Of a stretch of DNA of 64,000 nucleotides, positions 1 through 8,680 are shown one piece after another. Source of the DNA: Aspidiotus rigidus. Lineage: Eukaryota; Arthropoda; Insecta; Hemiptera; Diaspididae. The position numbers and the translations under genes were made by a program. The stretch spans positions 17,588,001 to 17,652,000 of the forward strand of contig JAVHKY010000054.1 in assembly GCA_035079385.1 (NCBI GenBank), in the 5' to 3' direction. The notes under the pieces are model-generated. The model saw nothing but the letters and a program-made list of their open reading frames with translations, did no database searches and was not told the DNA's origin. The first letter of the stretch is position 1; each line of letters opens with the position of its first letter.

Positions 1-1
1 C

Positions 2-610
2 TATTTCCAACGTAAATTTGATGGAAGGGTACCAGGAATTGAGATACCTCAGAAACTCACCAAGGAGATCTGGGTGACCAGTCCAGGTACATAGAACGTC
101 ATCAACGTACCTGTGCCAATAATGAATATGATTAAGTAACACCTGGTTCGAGGAAAAGAGGTCAAGTTCAAACTTAGACATGAAGATTTCGGATATGAGA
201 GAGCCTAGTGGTGATCCAATGGGGATCCCTACTTCGTCAGGGAACTCGAAAAATTTCCCTTCAAATTTACAATAGTTAGGGGACCAGCAAGTATTAAGAA
301 GATCGAAGAATTCGTGAAGCTCACTATGAGGAATGTTGGCTTTGACAAGTAGCTCACCCATACGCTGGATAGTAGCAGCCTTAGGAATATTCGGGAACAA
401 ACCAACAACATCAAACGAGCAGATGGTCGTTCCCGGGGGAAGGCTTACATCCTTGAGGACGTCAGTTAAAGAGGCCGAATTCAAGACCGAATGAGGGGAT
501 TCAAAATCAATACGATTTTTGAACCAACGGTCAAGGAATTTAGCAAGGAGGTAGGTAGGAGAGGAGACGAAAGAAACAACGGGTCGCATCGGGGTATTGT
601 TCTTATGCAC
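2..610 (-). pseudogene. PLE reverse transcriptase palm (family A1), frameshifted
   Basis: Minus-strand translation gives the RT palm in family A form: SFDVVGLFPNIP near 390-425, GIPIGSPLGSLISE near 195-235 and a catalytic YVDD near 100-115. These match the family A copy at 47803-49002. The frame is offset from the N-terminal ORF that starts at 1625, so the element cannot make one RT protein. The carboxyl end is outside the window. Confidence 0.85.
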
Positions 611-611
611 T

Positions 612-1625
612 TTAGGCAGCCCGTACAAGAGGAGGGGGTGTGGGGTTAGGAACGAGGAGGGCTTTTTTCAAAGCAGGAGTTTTGATAACAGCCTCACTCC
701 TGTTGATGACACACCTAACTTCTTTGACGTGCTTGGGAAAGCTGAAATCCTCACTCTTTTTAGCACCACACTGCTGTAGGACTTCATGGACCTTAGAAGA
801 ATAGGCCGATCTCTCCATCACTACAACAGCGTTGCCCTTGTCAGCCTTAGTGACGATCAAATCTCCCTCTTTCATCTTCCTCCTTAGACCCTGAATCACT
901 CCTCCCAATTTATTACTCATGCGAGGGAGGGGGTTATTACGAACTAATTCGACACAGACTTTCTGGGTATTAAAACCAGGACCAATCTTAACCGCAAGAT
1001 CCGCAACAACATTCGCCAAGGTTTCATCATTCTTGAGGGGAGGCATACTGAACTTCAAACCTTTCTCAAGGAGGGATGTTTCGTCACTATTGAACACTAC
1101 CTGACTATTATTTATGAGGGGAGGATGAAATTTATGAACGACAACACCATCACTCACCCCCTCCTCAACCACCTCCTCATTAACCGTCATTAGGGAGGAC
1201 AGCTTCTTATTTTTCCTCTCCTTCAACTTCGCCTCAAACTTCCGACACTTTTCATTGACGTCCCTCATAAAGTAATCCAACTCAAGGGGGAGGAGCATGC
1301 CGGAGAGTCTCGAATGGACCATAAGGTTTAATCTGGTCGTGATATTAAATTTACCATACCATCTTCGCAACTCTGTTCTGATCCACTTCTCCCTCATATA
1401 ATTTTCCAGTTTCTTAGTCGTAACCTTGCAATCGGAATAAAACCGGAATTTAACGAACTTGGGCCTCAAATGTAACACTAAACACCGACGAAGAAACCAA
1501 ATATGAGAGGAAAACGAAGCGCGTTGCTTCCGAAATTTCAGAAAAAGGAACTGTAAATACGCCGCAGAAGCGTTCTCAATTACACGAATCCGTTCCTTTA
1601 AGTTACGGCTATCCATACTAAACAA
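612..1625 (-). CDS. PLE family A N-terminal ORF (337 codons, truncated by frameshift)
   Basis: N-terminal part of a Penelope-type polyprotein. After a basic, aromatic N-terminus it has an acidic/basic helical stretch, then the PLE block ETLANVVADLAVKIGP and the RT fingers motif IVTKADKGNAVVVME. The last residues (VPNPTPPPLV) should continue into LLYGLPKVHK, as in families A and B elsewhere in the window. A frameshift in a homopolymer replaces this with RAA and a stop. The start Met at 1625 lies at the edge of the foldback arm, so the true start is uncertain. Similar family sequence lies at 47251-47763 and 52000-52380. Confidence 0.85.
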   Translation of the reverse strand: MFSMDSRNLKERIRVIENASAAYLQFLFLKFRKQRASFSSHIWFLRRCLVLHLRPKFVKFRFYSDCKVTTKKLENYMREKWIRTELRRWYGKFNITTRLNLMVHSRLSGMLLPLELDYFMRDVNEKCRKFEAKLKERKNKKLSSLMTVNEEVVEEGVSDGVVVHKFHPPLINNSQVVFNSDETSLLEKGLKFSMPPLKNDETLANVVADLAVKIGPGFNTQKVCVELVRNNPLPRMSNKLGGVIQGLRRKMKEGDLIVTKADKGNAVVVMERSAYSSKVHEVLQQCGAKKSEDFSFPKHVKEVRCVINRSEAVIKTPALKKALLVPNPTPPPLVRAA

Positions 1626-2089
1626 TAAAGAGGAATACTCCGACGTGGAGTAAAAAAATGCAAACCGCAGAAAAAATGAAAATACGACGAGCGCTTTCGG
1701 TTAAACAACCATCTTCGAGCCTGAAATGAAAGCAACTGACGAACAAAAGAGAAGAACGAGGTATTAAGATCGTCCAAACGAGAAATCACGGTGTGAGTCA
1801 TAAACAAGTTCGATCAGGCCATCTTCCGGAATATACGAATTAAGAACTGACGGTATCACTGTTCTTAATTCGTATATTCCGGAAAATGGCCTGATCGAAC
1901 TTGTTTATGACTCACACCGTGATTTCTCGTTTGGACGATCTTAATACCTCGTTCTTCTCTTTTGTTCGTCAGTTGCTTTCATTTCAGGCTCGAAGATGGT
2001 TGTTTAACCGAAAGCGCTCGTCATATTTTCATTTTTTCTGCGGTTTGCATTTTTTTACTCCACGTCGGAGTATTCCTCTTTATTGTTTA
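1619..2089. repeat. Foldback end of PLE A1: two 229-bp inverted arms, 13-nt loop
   Basis: Positions 1619-1847 are repeated almost exactly in reverse complement at 1861-2089, separated by TGACGGTATCACT. Small differences (for example one extra A at 1888) show two aligned arms and not a self-match. The arms hold the family A 3' end: the last codons of the endonuclease ORF, the hammerhead-like motif and the 3' tail. An inverted terminal piece fits the known PLE insertion structure. Confidence 0.93.
1682..1740 (-). ncRNA. Hammerhead-like motif in family A end (inverted copy at 1969-2026, +)
   Basis: On the minus strand: CGAAGAT, then GGTTgtttAACC (a 4-bp stem with loop), then GAAAGCGC. The same string is on the plus strand at 1969-2026. 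Hammerhead ribozymes have a CTGATGA box, stem II and GAAA. PLEs are known to carry them in their terminal repeats. The first box is degenerate here (GAAGAT in place of GATGA), so this copy is probably inactive. Confidence 0.4.
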
Positions 2090-2151
2090 AAATGAAAACA
2101 GTTAAATTAGGCCGAACGACGTACGTTATGGGCTACAGCCCTCAAATATTC

Positions 2152-2535
2152 TCAAATTTCCCTGTCCGCGTACTCGGAAACAAATTTAAATAAACGTTCG
2201 TCCAATTTAACGTATTTCCTCTTTCTAGCCGCTGGTTCGTCACCACTTTCAAGCTTGTCGTAATCGACGTCTCTAGCCTTCTGAGCTCGGCGGAGATTGT
2301 CGATGAATGTCCAAATGCTGGGGTGACACAGACTCAATTCAGAGGCGAATCGCCTATGCCCCGCTTCAGCCGAGTTGTTTGTTCGGGGCAAATTGTTGAG
2401 GGTCCTGTCCCAAACATTCCACCATATTATGGGGAAGGGTGGTGACTTCCGTCCATTTCTTTGCCGCCGACCGATGTAATTGTCTTCGAGATATTCGAGG
2501 ATTGGCTCTAAGCTGGAGTCTACGTACCCTTCCAA
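2152..2535 (-). pseudogene. Mutator-like (MULE) transposase C-terminal fragment
   Basis: A 127-codon minus-strand frame resembling the C-terminal part of MULE-type transposase-derived proteins common in insects. The tell-tale block is WWNVWDRTLNNLPRTNNSAE followed by HPSIWTFIDNLRRAQ and a basic tail. The central catalytic DDE/MULE domain is missing between this frame and the FLYWCH frame just upstream, so this is an internally deleted gene or transposon. It directly follows the foldback end of the PLE. Confidence 0.75.
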
Positions 2536-2548
2536 CGCTTCAAACGCA

Positions 2549-2935
2549 CTAGTGACATTTGCTAATTAGTTGCTTCATGGCGGCCATACTGGGTAACGAA
2601 GTATGGGCTTCTTCGTGGATGGATTGCGGCTGCGAACTCAAAAGTGTACCAGTAGTCTCTTCGGTCTCAGCAGCCCGTCGTTTCATTGCTGTTACGGCAT
2701 AGTACGCTTCCACTTTTGCAGGATCAGTATCATGCGTATGTGGTGTCACAAGTCGAACTCGTGTGCTAGCTTTGTGAATACGACCACGACAACCATCATT
2801 CTTCTTCTCACATCGCCAAAATTCAGTTTCTCCATCAGCACTACACTTATCAAAAATGTATATGAACCCTCTATGATGAAATTTCTTCTTATTTCGCTGA
2901 CTGGCTAAATCCATACCGTCTACTTCAAAATTCAC
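2549..2935 (-). pseudogene. FLYWCH zinc-finger fragment, N-terminal partner of the MULE piece
   Basis: 128 codons on the minus strand. A FLYWCH finger is visible: KFHHRGFIYIFDK, then EFWRCEKKNDGCRGRIHKAS and a THTHD end, giving the C-C-H-H pattern expected. In insects FLYWCH fingers sit at the N-terminus of MULE-derived proteins, and the C-terminal MULE fragment lies 14 bases downstream in the same direction. FLYWCH plus C-terminus without the catalytic core suggests a deletion derivative that may at most bind DNA. Confidence 0.75.
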
Positions 2936-3020
2936 GTATTAAGTCTTAAGAATTGCATCACAACAGGTGTCAGAAACGAGTAAGAATGAATGAAATGATC
3001 GTACTACCTCTCTCGTAACA

Positions 3021-3102
3021 ATGAGTAATGTTCATTCATGCTTATTACAAATTCATTCGTAATACTACTTTATCGTACAAAGCATGAATGAACATTACTC
3101 AT
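3021..3102. repeat. Hairpin with 23-bp perfect arms
   Basis: ATGAGTAATGTTCATTCATG plus CTT at 3021-3043 is repeated as its exact reverse complement at 3080-3102, with a 36-nt loop. Probably a small foldback MITE or a terminal hairpin of the neighbouring relic. No convincing target duplication was seen. Confidence 0.8.
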
Positions 3103-4094
3103 CGTCGCAGGAAAAGAAGTACAAATAATTGCCTACCAGTCCGTATGCAGGCGAAATACCATCCGTGAAAAAGACGGTCAAAAAGTTATGGAATTTTTTT
3201 CCCGCGCCGAAATGAACTAGACCCCGCGCCCGCGCCTAAATAAACTCGCGCCTAGTTGTATGTCGCGCCTAATCGTCCGCGCCCACATGATCGGACCCCC
3301 TTTTTTGTACCATTATTGATATACCTTTGAAAACAGTGTTATAAAACTTCTTCATTTCTTCCTCTACCGCAAGTGCTCAACTGGGAGAAAGGCTAAAGCT
3401 GCGAAACGTCGACGGAAAGTCATATTTAGTCATACACAAAGTTGAAAAAGAATGAATGTCCTTCCAAACCTAATGAAGACTCACTTTCGTTAACAAAACC
3501 AAATGTCACCGAGCAACTGGCTTATCATCGACCAGCATGAATCAACATTGGACCATTGCCCTGAAACTGAATTTTGGAAAGGAAAACTTTCGACGAATGA
3601 ATCAAAATATGAGATTTTTCTGATACTACACTAAGAGAGTTCGACACGCGAAATAAACGTGTGTTCCAATGTCCCAGAGACCTGCAATGTACTGGCCAGT
3701 GCTCGCACATGTCAAGAAAACACTGTTCACCAATATATATATTGTACGAAAACAGTAGCATTTTGAGGTCTGCAGGTATACGTCTCCACCGAAAAGTGAC
3801 ATAGGCTACGAGAATTATGTATTGTATTCGTTTCAATCCAAGTAATTAGCTGTTAAAATTCTATATCCCTGGACAGGATATATACTCCCACTACATCGGG
3901 CAATCGCCCAAGAGAACGTATACCTGATTAACCTTTTAATAGTTCATTTTTTCACCCCTGCGAAGTTCAAAGTTCGAAATTAGTCAAGCCCTCCTCTTGG
4001 TCTTGGTGCATGCAATCTTTCCTAGCTCCACCTTTCTAAGGATACAGAGCTCGAAGTTCTTAATATTTTTCCTCCGAAGTTTGAAGGTTAAAAT
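3103..4094. other. No gene recognised
   Basis: AT-rich intergenic or intronic sequence. Open frames here (for example 3525-3836, minus) show no family motif. Near 3390-3412 there is a short GGCTAAAGCTGCGAAACGTC string that resembles a PLE 3'-end hammerhead-type core, but no adjoining PLE coding sequence is visible. Confidence 0.5.
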
Positions 4095-4771
4095 TTTTCT
4101 AAATAGTATCTTTACAAGGGAATAAGTTGGAAGGGTTTCTTCGAAACTACGAGACATAGTAATAATGTAGAAATAAATTACGTGCTCTGAACGCAACTAC
4201 CCCTCGTGTATCTCGATGGATCACTGAGAAATGGCTCGACACAGAACGCAGGAAAATGGTACGCGAACCGCGAGAAAGCATCCTTACTTGCATACTCCGT
4301 ATTTTCTAAATTGGCCTCAAAACTGGATTCCCAACAATACGACGATTTACTTTGTTTTTGTGCTTCAAAAGAACGCGCCTTTGCCACTGCTCTCCGTTTG
4401 AACAATCTTAAGAAGCTCGAGCTCCTCACTAAGCAGAAGTCTCCACCTCCTCATGCTAATGCTCCTTTGGACGCGGAACCTCTCATCCTCGCTGAGTCCT
4501 TCGTTAATCACACCGATGTCCAATTCACTGATGATGAGGCCCTCCTCAGAATGGGACGAAAATTCGCGCTGCCACCTAGGCCAAAGCTAAACCAATTGGA
4601 ATCCATCTCAGTTGCCGATGTTGCCGCTGGCGTTGGTAGTGACTCACGGTTGAATTCTGGCTCCGAAAAAGAAATAATTAAAAAATCTGTAAGTGCGATT
4701 TCCACCATCCAATCTCCTTATCTAATCCTATTCCGATCTATCTCGCTTAAACTGAAAAACTCTAATAGTGT
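4095..4771 (+). mobile_element. PLE family E 5' fragment
   Basis: The 5' leader at 4120-4190 matches the 5' leader of the minus-strand copy at 52950-53050 and the stretch at 45985-46065. It is followed by the N-terminal ORF. The match to the second copy stops abruptly at 4771 (after AATAGTGTA), so this is a 3'-truncated fragment. Confidence 0.8.
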
Positions 4772-4775
4772 ATGA
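4206..4775 (+). CDS. PLE family E N-terminal ORF, truncated
   Basis: 189 codons. Residues about 70-190 match the frame at 52650-52931 (minus): KLELLTKQKSPPP, AESFVNHTDVQFTDDE and GRKFALPPRPKLNQLE. This is the PLE region just upstream of the RT fingers (compare KGLKFSMPPLK in family A). In the other copy the frame continues into VLVKADKGEALVALP, the fingers motif. Here it is cut before that. The first 60 residues are basic and Ser-rich without a recognisable domain. The start choice is uncertain. Confidence 0.75.
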   Translation: MYLDGSLRNGSTQNAGKWYANREKASLLAYSVFSKLASKLDSQQYDDLLCFCASKERAFATALRLNNLKKLELLTKQKSPPPHANAPLDAEPLILAESFVNHTDVQFTDDEALLRMGRKFALPPRPKLNQLESISVADVAAGVGSDSRLNSGSEKEIIKKSVSAISTIQSPYLILFRSISLKLKNSNSV

Positions 4776-4825
4776 TGGAGTATACTCAAATGAAACACAG
4801 ATACACGAACCGCACTAAAATTTTA

Positions 4826-5566
4826 CACGACTGAGCGCTTCCGGCTAAACAGCCATTCTCACGATACAGAAAGCGACTGTTCAACACGGTAATGTCTTTA
4901 TTATTTCGGTGACGATGAATTTCGATTTTTTCTAAAGGTAAGCGCTTGAAATATGATGAACTTCAGACCCCTCTTTGGGACTATGACCACTTTCAATCAA
5001 GTGGTCAGCAAACGCCGACTCACCTACTTTCTCTTTTTTCCCAGGCTTTCTTGTGTTCTTCAACTCTAATTTGGAGTTGACGGCTAGTCATACCTGTGTA
5101 CATGCTAGGCCAATCGCCACAGGCCACCCTATAAACACCCCCCCCTTTCGACCACCGGTATCGGATCTTTTAAGTTGACCAGAAGGCTCTTCGCCGTATT
5201 GGTACTATAAAACGCCGGCCGGAAACCAAAGGGACGGAGGACACGGCTCAACTCCGAAGAAAACCTCCCCAAAAACGGCAGCCTAATCCACCGTTTTCGC
5301 CTATCAAGGTGCATTTTGCGGGGGAGGGAGGTTGTAGAATCGAGACATTTTCTTGTGAGTCTCCTACGGACCATAAGGTCAATGTCTACCTTGACCTGAT
5401 TCACTCTAGCCAAATGCTTTATCATCACGAGTTCTTTTTGGAAAGCAAGCTCACTCAGAGGAAACAATCCTGAGAAAGATCTCATAGCTCTTCGAGGGGG
5501 CCGGGAGGAACATAAACGTCTTGGAACAGAAGTTGTAGAACTACATTTCCATATTTGAACATTCAT
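4826..5566 (-). mobile_element. PLE family B 3' fragment with hammerhead-like end
   Basis: Minus-strand 3' portion of a family B element: thumb/linker, degenerate GIY-YIG and 3' UTR. A hammerhead-like core lies at 4826-4890 (GAGAATGGC, tgttta, GCCGGAAGCGC on the minus strand). It matches the copy at 49720-50158 plus 51022 onward, and is 5'-truncated. Confidence 0.8.
5129..5566 (-). pseudogene. PLE RT thumb/linker plus broken GIY-YIG (family B)
   Basis: The minus frame reads FQKELVMIKHLARVNQVKVD, then STTSLPRK and RVLRPFGFRPAFYSTNTAKS, the conserved linker of families A and B, and stops just after VVERGGCL. A frameshift separates this from the GIY-YIG start, which in the next frame reads GGVYRVACGD, then MYTGMTSRQ (expected VYIGMTSRQ). 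So the nuclease has lost a conserved residue as well as the frame. Confidence 0.8.
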
Positions 5567-5652
5567 GAAATATTATACAGAATTCTCTGTCGCATAGAAC
5601 GTGAAATAGATATACGAATTTATCCGGTTCCGAAAGTTACGGCTCGACATAA

Positions 5653-5710
5653 TTGAAAATACTCAATGAGTAAGATTGCAAAAGACCGCAGTAAATAAAC
5701 AGTCGCGAAC
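5653..5710. repeat. Inverted terminal repeat of PLE F (partner 7311-7368)
   Basis: The reverse complement of 5653-5710 is found without a break at 7311-7368 (58 bp). It contains TTGCAATCTTACTCATTGAG and the GCGACTG side of the hammerhead-like stem. Having both ends inverted brackets a 1.7-kb unit. Confidence 0.93.
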
Positions 5711-5756
5711 ATTTTCGGTTAAGAAACCATCATCAGGCGATTATAAAGAGCGACTG
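5700..5756 (-). ncRNA. Hammerhead-ribozyme-like motif, best preserved in window
   Basis: On the minus strand the order is CAGTCGC, a short arm, CTGATGA, TGGTT-tctt-AACC, GAAA, a short arm, GCGACTG. CTGATGA and GAAA are the two invariant hammerhead boxes with stem II between them, and the CAGTCGC/GCGACTG ends pair over 7 bp. PLE terminal repeats are known to encode hammerheads. I could not place the cleavage-site trinucleotide and stems I/III with certainty. Confidence 0.55.
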
Positions 5757-5841
5757 ACCCAACTGTACGGTACACAGAACAGATCACCGACGAAGTCAGG
5801 ATTGAAACGGTGAATTATACGAGTTGAGTCATACTCGTAGA

Positions 5842-6234
5842 TTAATTCAGCCAGCCCTTCCTCGGGAATATATACCTGTTGAGTACCCTAACATGCCTTA
5901 TCCAACGTAATTTCTTACTATCGCGTGTCTGTTCACGGGGGAGGGAAGTGGTAGAATCCAGGCACATCCTGGTAAGCTTTCTATGGACCATCCGGTCGAT
6001 GTCCAGATTGACTCGATTCACAACGGCCAAGTGCTTAATGATCGCGAGCTCCTTTTCGAAGGCGTGCTGAGTCAACGGAACGCTGGTCAGCCGATGAATG
6101 TAACTATTGAAGGCAGCGATCTTGGGCAAACGGACAGAAGTACGTTCCACGGAAAACTGTATCGGTCGAAGTATATCCTTTCTGTAAATAGCAAATTCAT
6201 GGACCCCCTCTCCACCGGAAATGGAGAGATCCAA
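5842..6234 (-). pseudogene. PLE F thumb and linker, joined to C-terminal tail without GIY-YIG
   Basis: 130 codons: DLSISGGEGVHEFAIYRKD, YIHRLTSVPLTQHAFEKELA, IKHLAVVNRVNLDIDRMV and STTSLPRE, all standard PLE post-palm landmarks. It then goes to LRWIRH and ends in VLNRYIFPRKGWLN, equivalent to the extreme C-terminus of family A (VLNSYIPEDGLIE at 49192-49230). About 130-140 residues including the nuclease are absent. Confidence 0.75.
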
Positions 6235-6481
6235 GAAATTTATGGAAGAACCTCCAATTTCTAAAGTGAATTTTATGGAAGGGTAATGTGTACGAGATAC
6301 TTAAGGAACTCACTCAGGAGATCCTTCGGACTGGTCCACGAGCACAAAATATCGTCCACATACCGATGCCAATAGTGGATATGATTCAAAAGCACTTGGT
6401 CCGAGAAAAAAATATCGGATTCAAATTTGGACATGAATATCTCTGAAATGAGTGAACTCAGGGGGGACCCAATAGAAATCC

Positions 6482-6865
6482 CTACTTCCTCGGGGAATTC
6501 GAAAAATTGCCCATTGAACTTACAAAAGTTAGGGGACCAGCAAACGTTGAGCAGATCGAAAAACTCTTGTATTTCGCTATGAGGAGTATTCGGATGGTAG
6601 GGGCCTTAGGTATGCTAGGAAATAGACCAACTACGTCGAATGAGCAAAGGGTCGTACCTGGAGGAAGAGCATTATTTTTAAGCCTCTCGGCCAGGGAAAC
6701 CGAGTTTTTAACAGGGTAAGGGGATTCGTACTCAAGGGGAGACTTAAACCGTCTGTCCAGAAACTTAGCCAGAAAGTAGGCAGGGGAGCACACATAGGAC
6801 ACGTCTGGCCGCGTAGAAGTGCCTTCTTTATGCACGTTAGGCAGTCCGTAGAGGAGGGGAGGCAC
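6482..6865 (-). pseudogene. PLE F RT palm N-terminal half, frameshifted
   Basis: It begins PPLLYGLPNVHKEGTSTRPD, followed by SYVCSPAYFLAKFLDRRFKS and CSFDVVGLFPSIPKA, which matches the aspartate-bearing palm strand SFDVVGLFPNIP. The rest drifts out of frame. The YVDD-equivalent region lies in another frame near 6340-6370 (minus). Confidence 0.75.
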
Positions 6866-6875
6866 GGGGTTAGGT

Positions 6876-7118
6876 TCAGGCAGGGCTCTTTTGAGCGAAG
6901 GACTTTTGATAATATACTAACTCATATTGACAATGGACCTCCTTAACATAGCTAGGAAAAATAAAGGAGTGACTCACTGTAGCACCACATTGGGTAAGGA
7001 CTTCATGAACCTTGGAGACATAAGAAAGTTTCTCCATTACCACAATGGCGTTCCCTTTGTCAGCCTTGGTGAAGATTAACTCCTCCTCCCTGATCCTCCT
7101 TCTCAAACTTTTTATCAC
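6876..7118 (-). pseudogene. PLE F RT fingers fragment
   Basis: It reads IKSLRRRIREEELIFTKADK, then GNAIVVMEKLSYVSKVHEVL and TQCGA, matching the fingers of families A and B. It ends in a frameshift before the LLYGLP block at 6865. Confidence 0.75.
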
Positions 7119-7368
7119 TCCTTTCGCGTTACTATTTATACGAGGAAGGAGGGTATTGCGGACGAATTCAGCACAGGACGATTGAATATTTACACCGGGG
7201 CCGATTTTTATTGTAAGATCAGCGACGATGTTCGCTAAGGCTTCATCGTATTGGGGGGGGGGGGTAGCCCAAACTCCAAATCCTTCTCTAACAAGTACTT
7301 TTCGTCTTGCGTTCGCGACTGTTTATTTACTGCGGTCTTTTGCAATCTTACTCATTGAGTATTTTCAA

Positions 7369-8011
7369 ATAGATATACCTTGAAATTTTAAAAAAACAAC
7401 TGAAGTGTTACTAAAATATAAAATACTTCAATAAATTCACCAAAATAGTATATATTTCAAACCTGATGACAATAATTGTATAATGCTCATGTACAAATAA
7501 TTTATTCAAACGAGCACTCTTTACCACATGCACGCATATCAGTGCATGGCATTCCAGCCTTCCAGCACTTACAGTATCTCGTAGAGCAGCCTTTTTGACA
7601 GCCCTTTTTCACGAGAATGTCCAATGCCATATAGACAGGTGGCTGAAGGGTCCATAAAGGTTCCCAGTGTATTCCATTCGCCTCTCGCTTCCAACCTCAT
7701 TCTTGCGGATCTTGCAATTTTTGATTCTTCTTCAGACACTGCCCCCACACGTACAAACCCCGATAAACCGCGCGAAGACAGTGCTGTTGGAGAGCATCTT
7801 GGATAGGTGGGATCGAAACCTAACCTAACCTCGCCGCCATGAATAGAATTAATAAAATAAATAATTGATAAGTTTGAAGAGCACGGAAGATTGAAATGAC
7901 GGACAGAAAAGTAGAAACTATGAGAAAAACGAATGATTCCGCAAAGAGACACTTTCGAACTAACAAAAAACGCAGTTCACATGAGTTATAAAAATGTAAT
8001 TCTACAATTTC
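7369..8011. other. No gene recognised
   Basis: AT-rich with an unassigned frame at 7569-7952 (minus) that has no family motif. CCTAACCTAACCT at about 7820-7834 resembles an insect telomere unit but is only two repeats long, so it is not a telomere array. Confidence 0.45.
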
Positions 8012-8680
8012 TCAAAGAAGTTTATTTTCTTCCCGGCCCCCTCGAAGAGCCATGAGATCTTTTTCAGTATTCTTTCTGAATTGTACGGTAAATTTCACAC
8101 AAGAATCTGTTAGAATGTCATATTTCTTACTTCGAGATTTGGGGGTTTGAGTCCTCTTATCCCCTCTCAGAGACCTCCAGGATTTTTTAAAATATTTTTT
8201 CCGAATTTTACGGTAAATCCTACATAAGAATTTGTTGAATGCAATAATTTTTTCATCACTTTCCAGGGTTTGTGCCCCCTTTAATCTCTCCGAGAGCCCC
8301 AGGAATTTTTTCATCATTTTTCCCGGATTTTGCGCTAAATTCTACTTCGGAACCCATTGTAATTTTTCCAAAAAACACCAAATATTTTTTCCTCATTGTT
8401 TTTTTTTTTTGGGGGGGGGGGGGGTGAGGCCCCTGGGATCTTTGGACGGTGGGAGAATTTTTATAGTATTTTTCCCAAATTCCACGGAAAATTTCATAGG
8501 GATACTTGTGAAAATATCTTGAAATATGTCACTTATATTTTACCTTTATTTTAGTGGTTATCAGCCCCTTGGCGTCCCTAAAATGTCGGAATAATTTTTT
8601 GATAATTTTTTTCAAATTTTTCGGTCCGAATTACATAAGAATCCACATGATTTGCGAACCAAAAGGAATATTTCGGTCAT
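8012..8680. repeat. Degenerate tandem repeat, period about 120-140 bp
   Basis: A recurring order of landmarks is seen: GAGAGCC.CCAGGA, a T-rich run, TTTTCCGAATTTTACGGTAAAT, ACATAAGAA, then the next CCAGG-type block. Units begin near 8035, 8165, 8280, 8430 and 8570. A poly-T/poly-G junction lies at 8399-8423. No coding evidence. Ancient satellite or TE interior. Confidence 0.6.

Larger units (their letters stand above)
1..1847 (-). mobile_element. Penelope-like element, family A, copy A1 (cut by window edge)
   Basis: Minus-strand retroelement whose RT domain runs off the left edge of the window. It aligns in order with the family A copy at 47170-49422: N-terminal ORF, fingers/palm of RT, and an end that folds back on itself near 1848-1860. 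The GIY-YIG part would lie beyond position 1. Penelope-like elements are known to copy RNA into DNA at a nick made by the GIY-YIG nuclease and often carry partial inverted copies at their ends. Non-functional because of a frameshift near 610-650 in a G/C-rich run. Confidence 0.9.
5653..7368 (-). mobile_element. PLE family F flanked by inverted ends, endonuclease deleted
   Basis: A degenerate minus-strand PLE (fingers, palm, thumb) bounded by 58-bp inverted copies at 5653-5710 and 7311-7368. The fingers (TKADKGNAIVVME) are at about 7020-7080, YGLPNVHK near 6840-6865, palm near 6480-6720 and thumb near 5990-6234. The frame then jumps from the linker (KLRWIRH) straight to the C-terminal VLNRYI-type tail, skipping the whole GIY-YIG region seen in families A and B. 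Broken by several frameshifts. Confidence 0.82.

Noticed and set aside
4692..4765. GTAAGTGCG ... AATAG looked like an intron inside PLE family E, as described for some PLEs
   Set aside because: The 4206 frame reads straight through this stretch into VLVKADKGE when the second copy is used as guide, and splicing would put the downstream exon out of frame. Simple read-through is the better account.
7820..7834. Telomeric CCTAA repeat
   Set aside because: Only two units, so chance.
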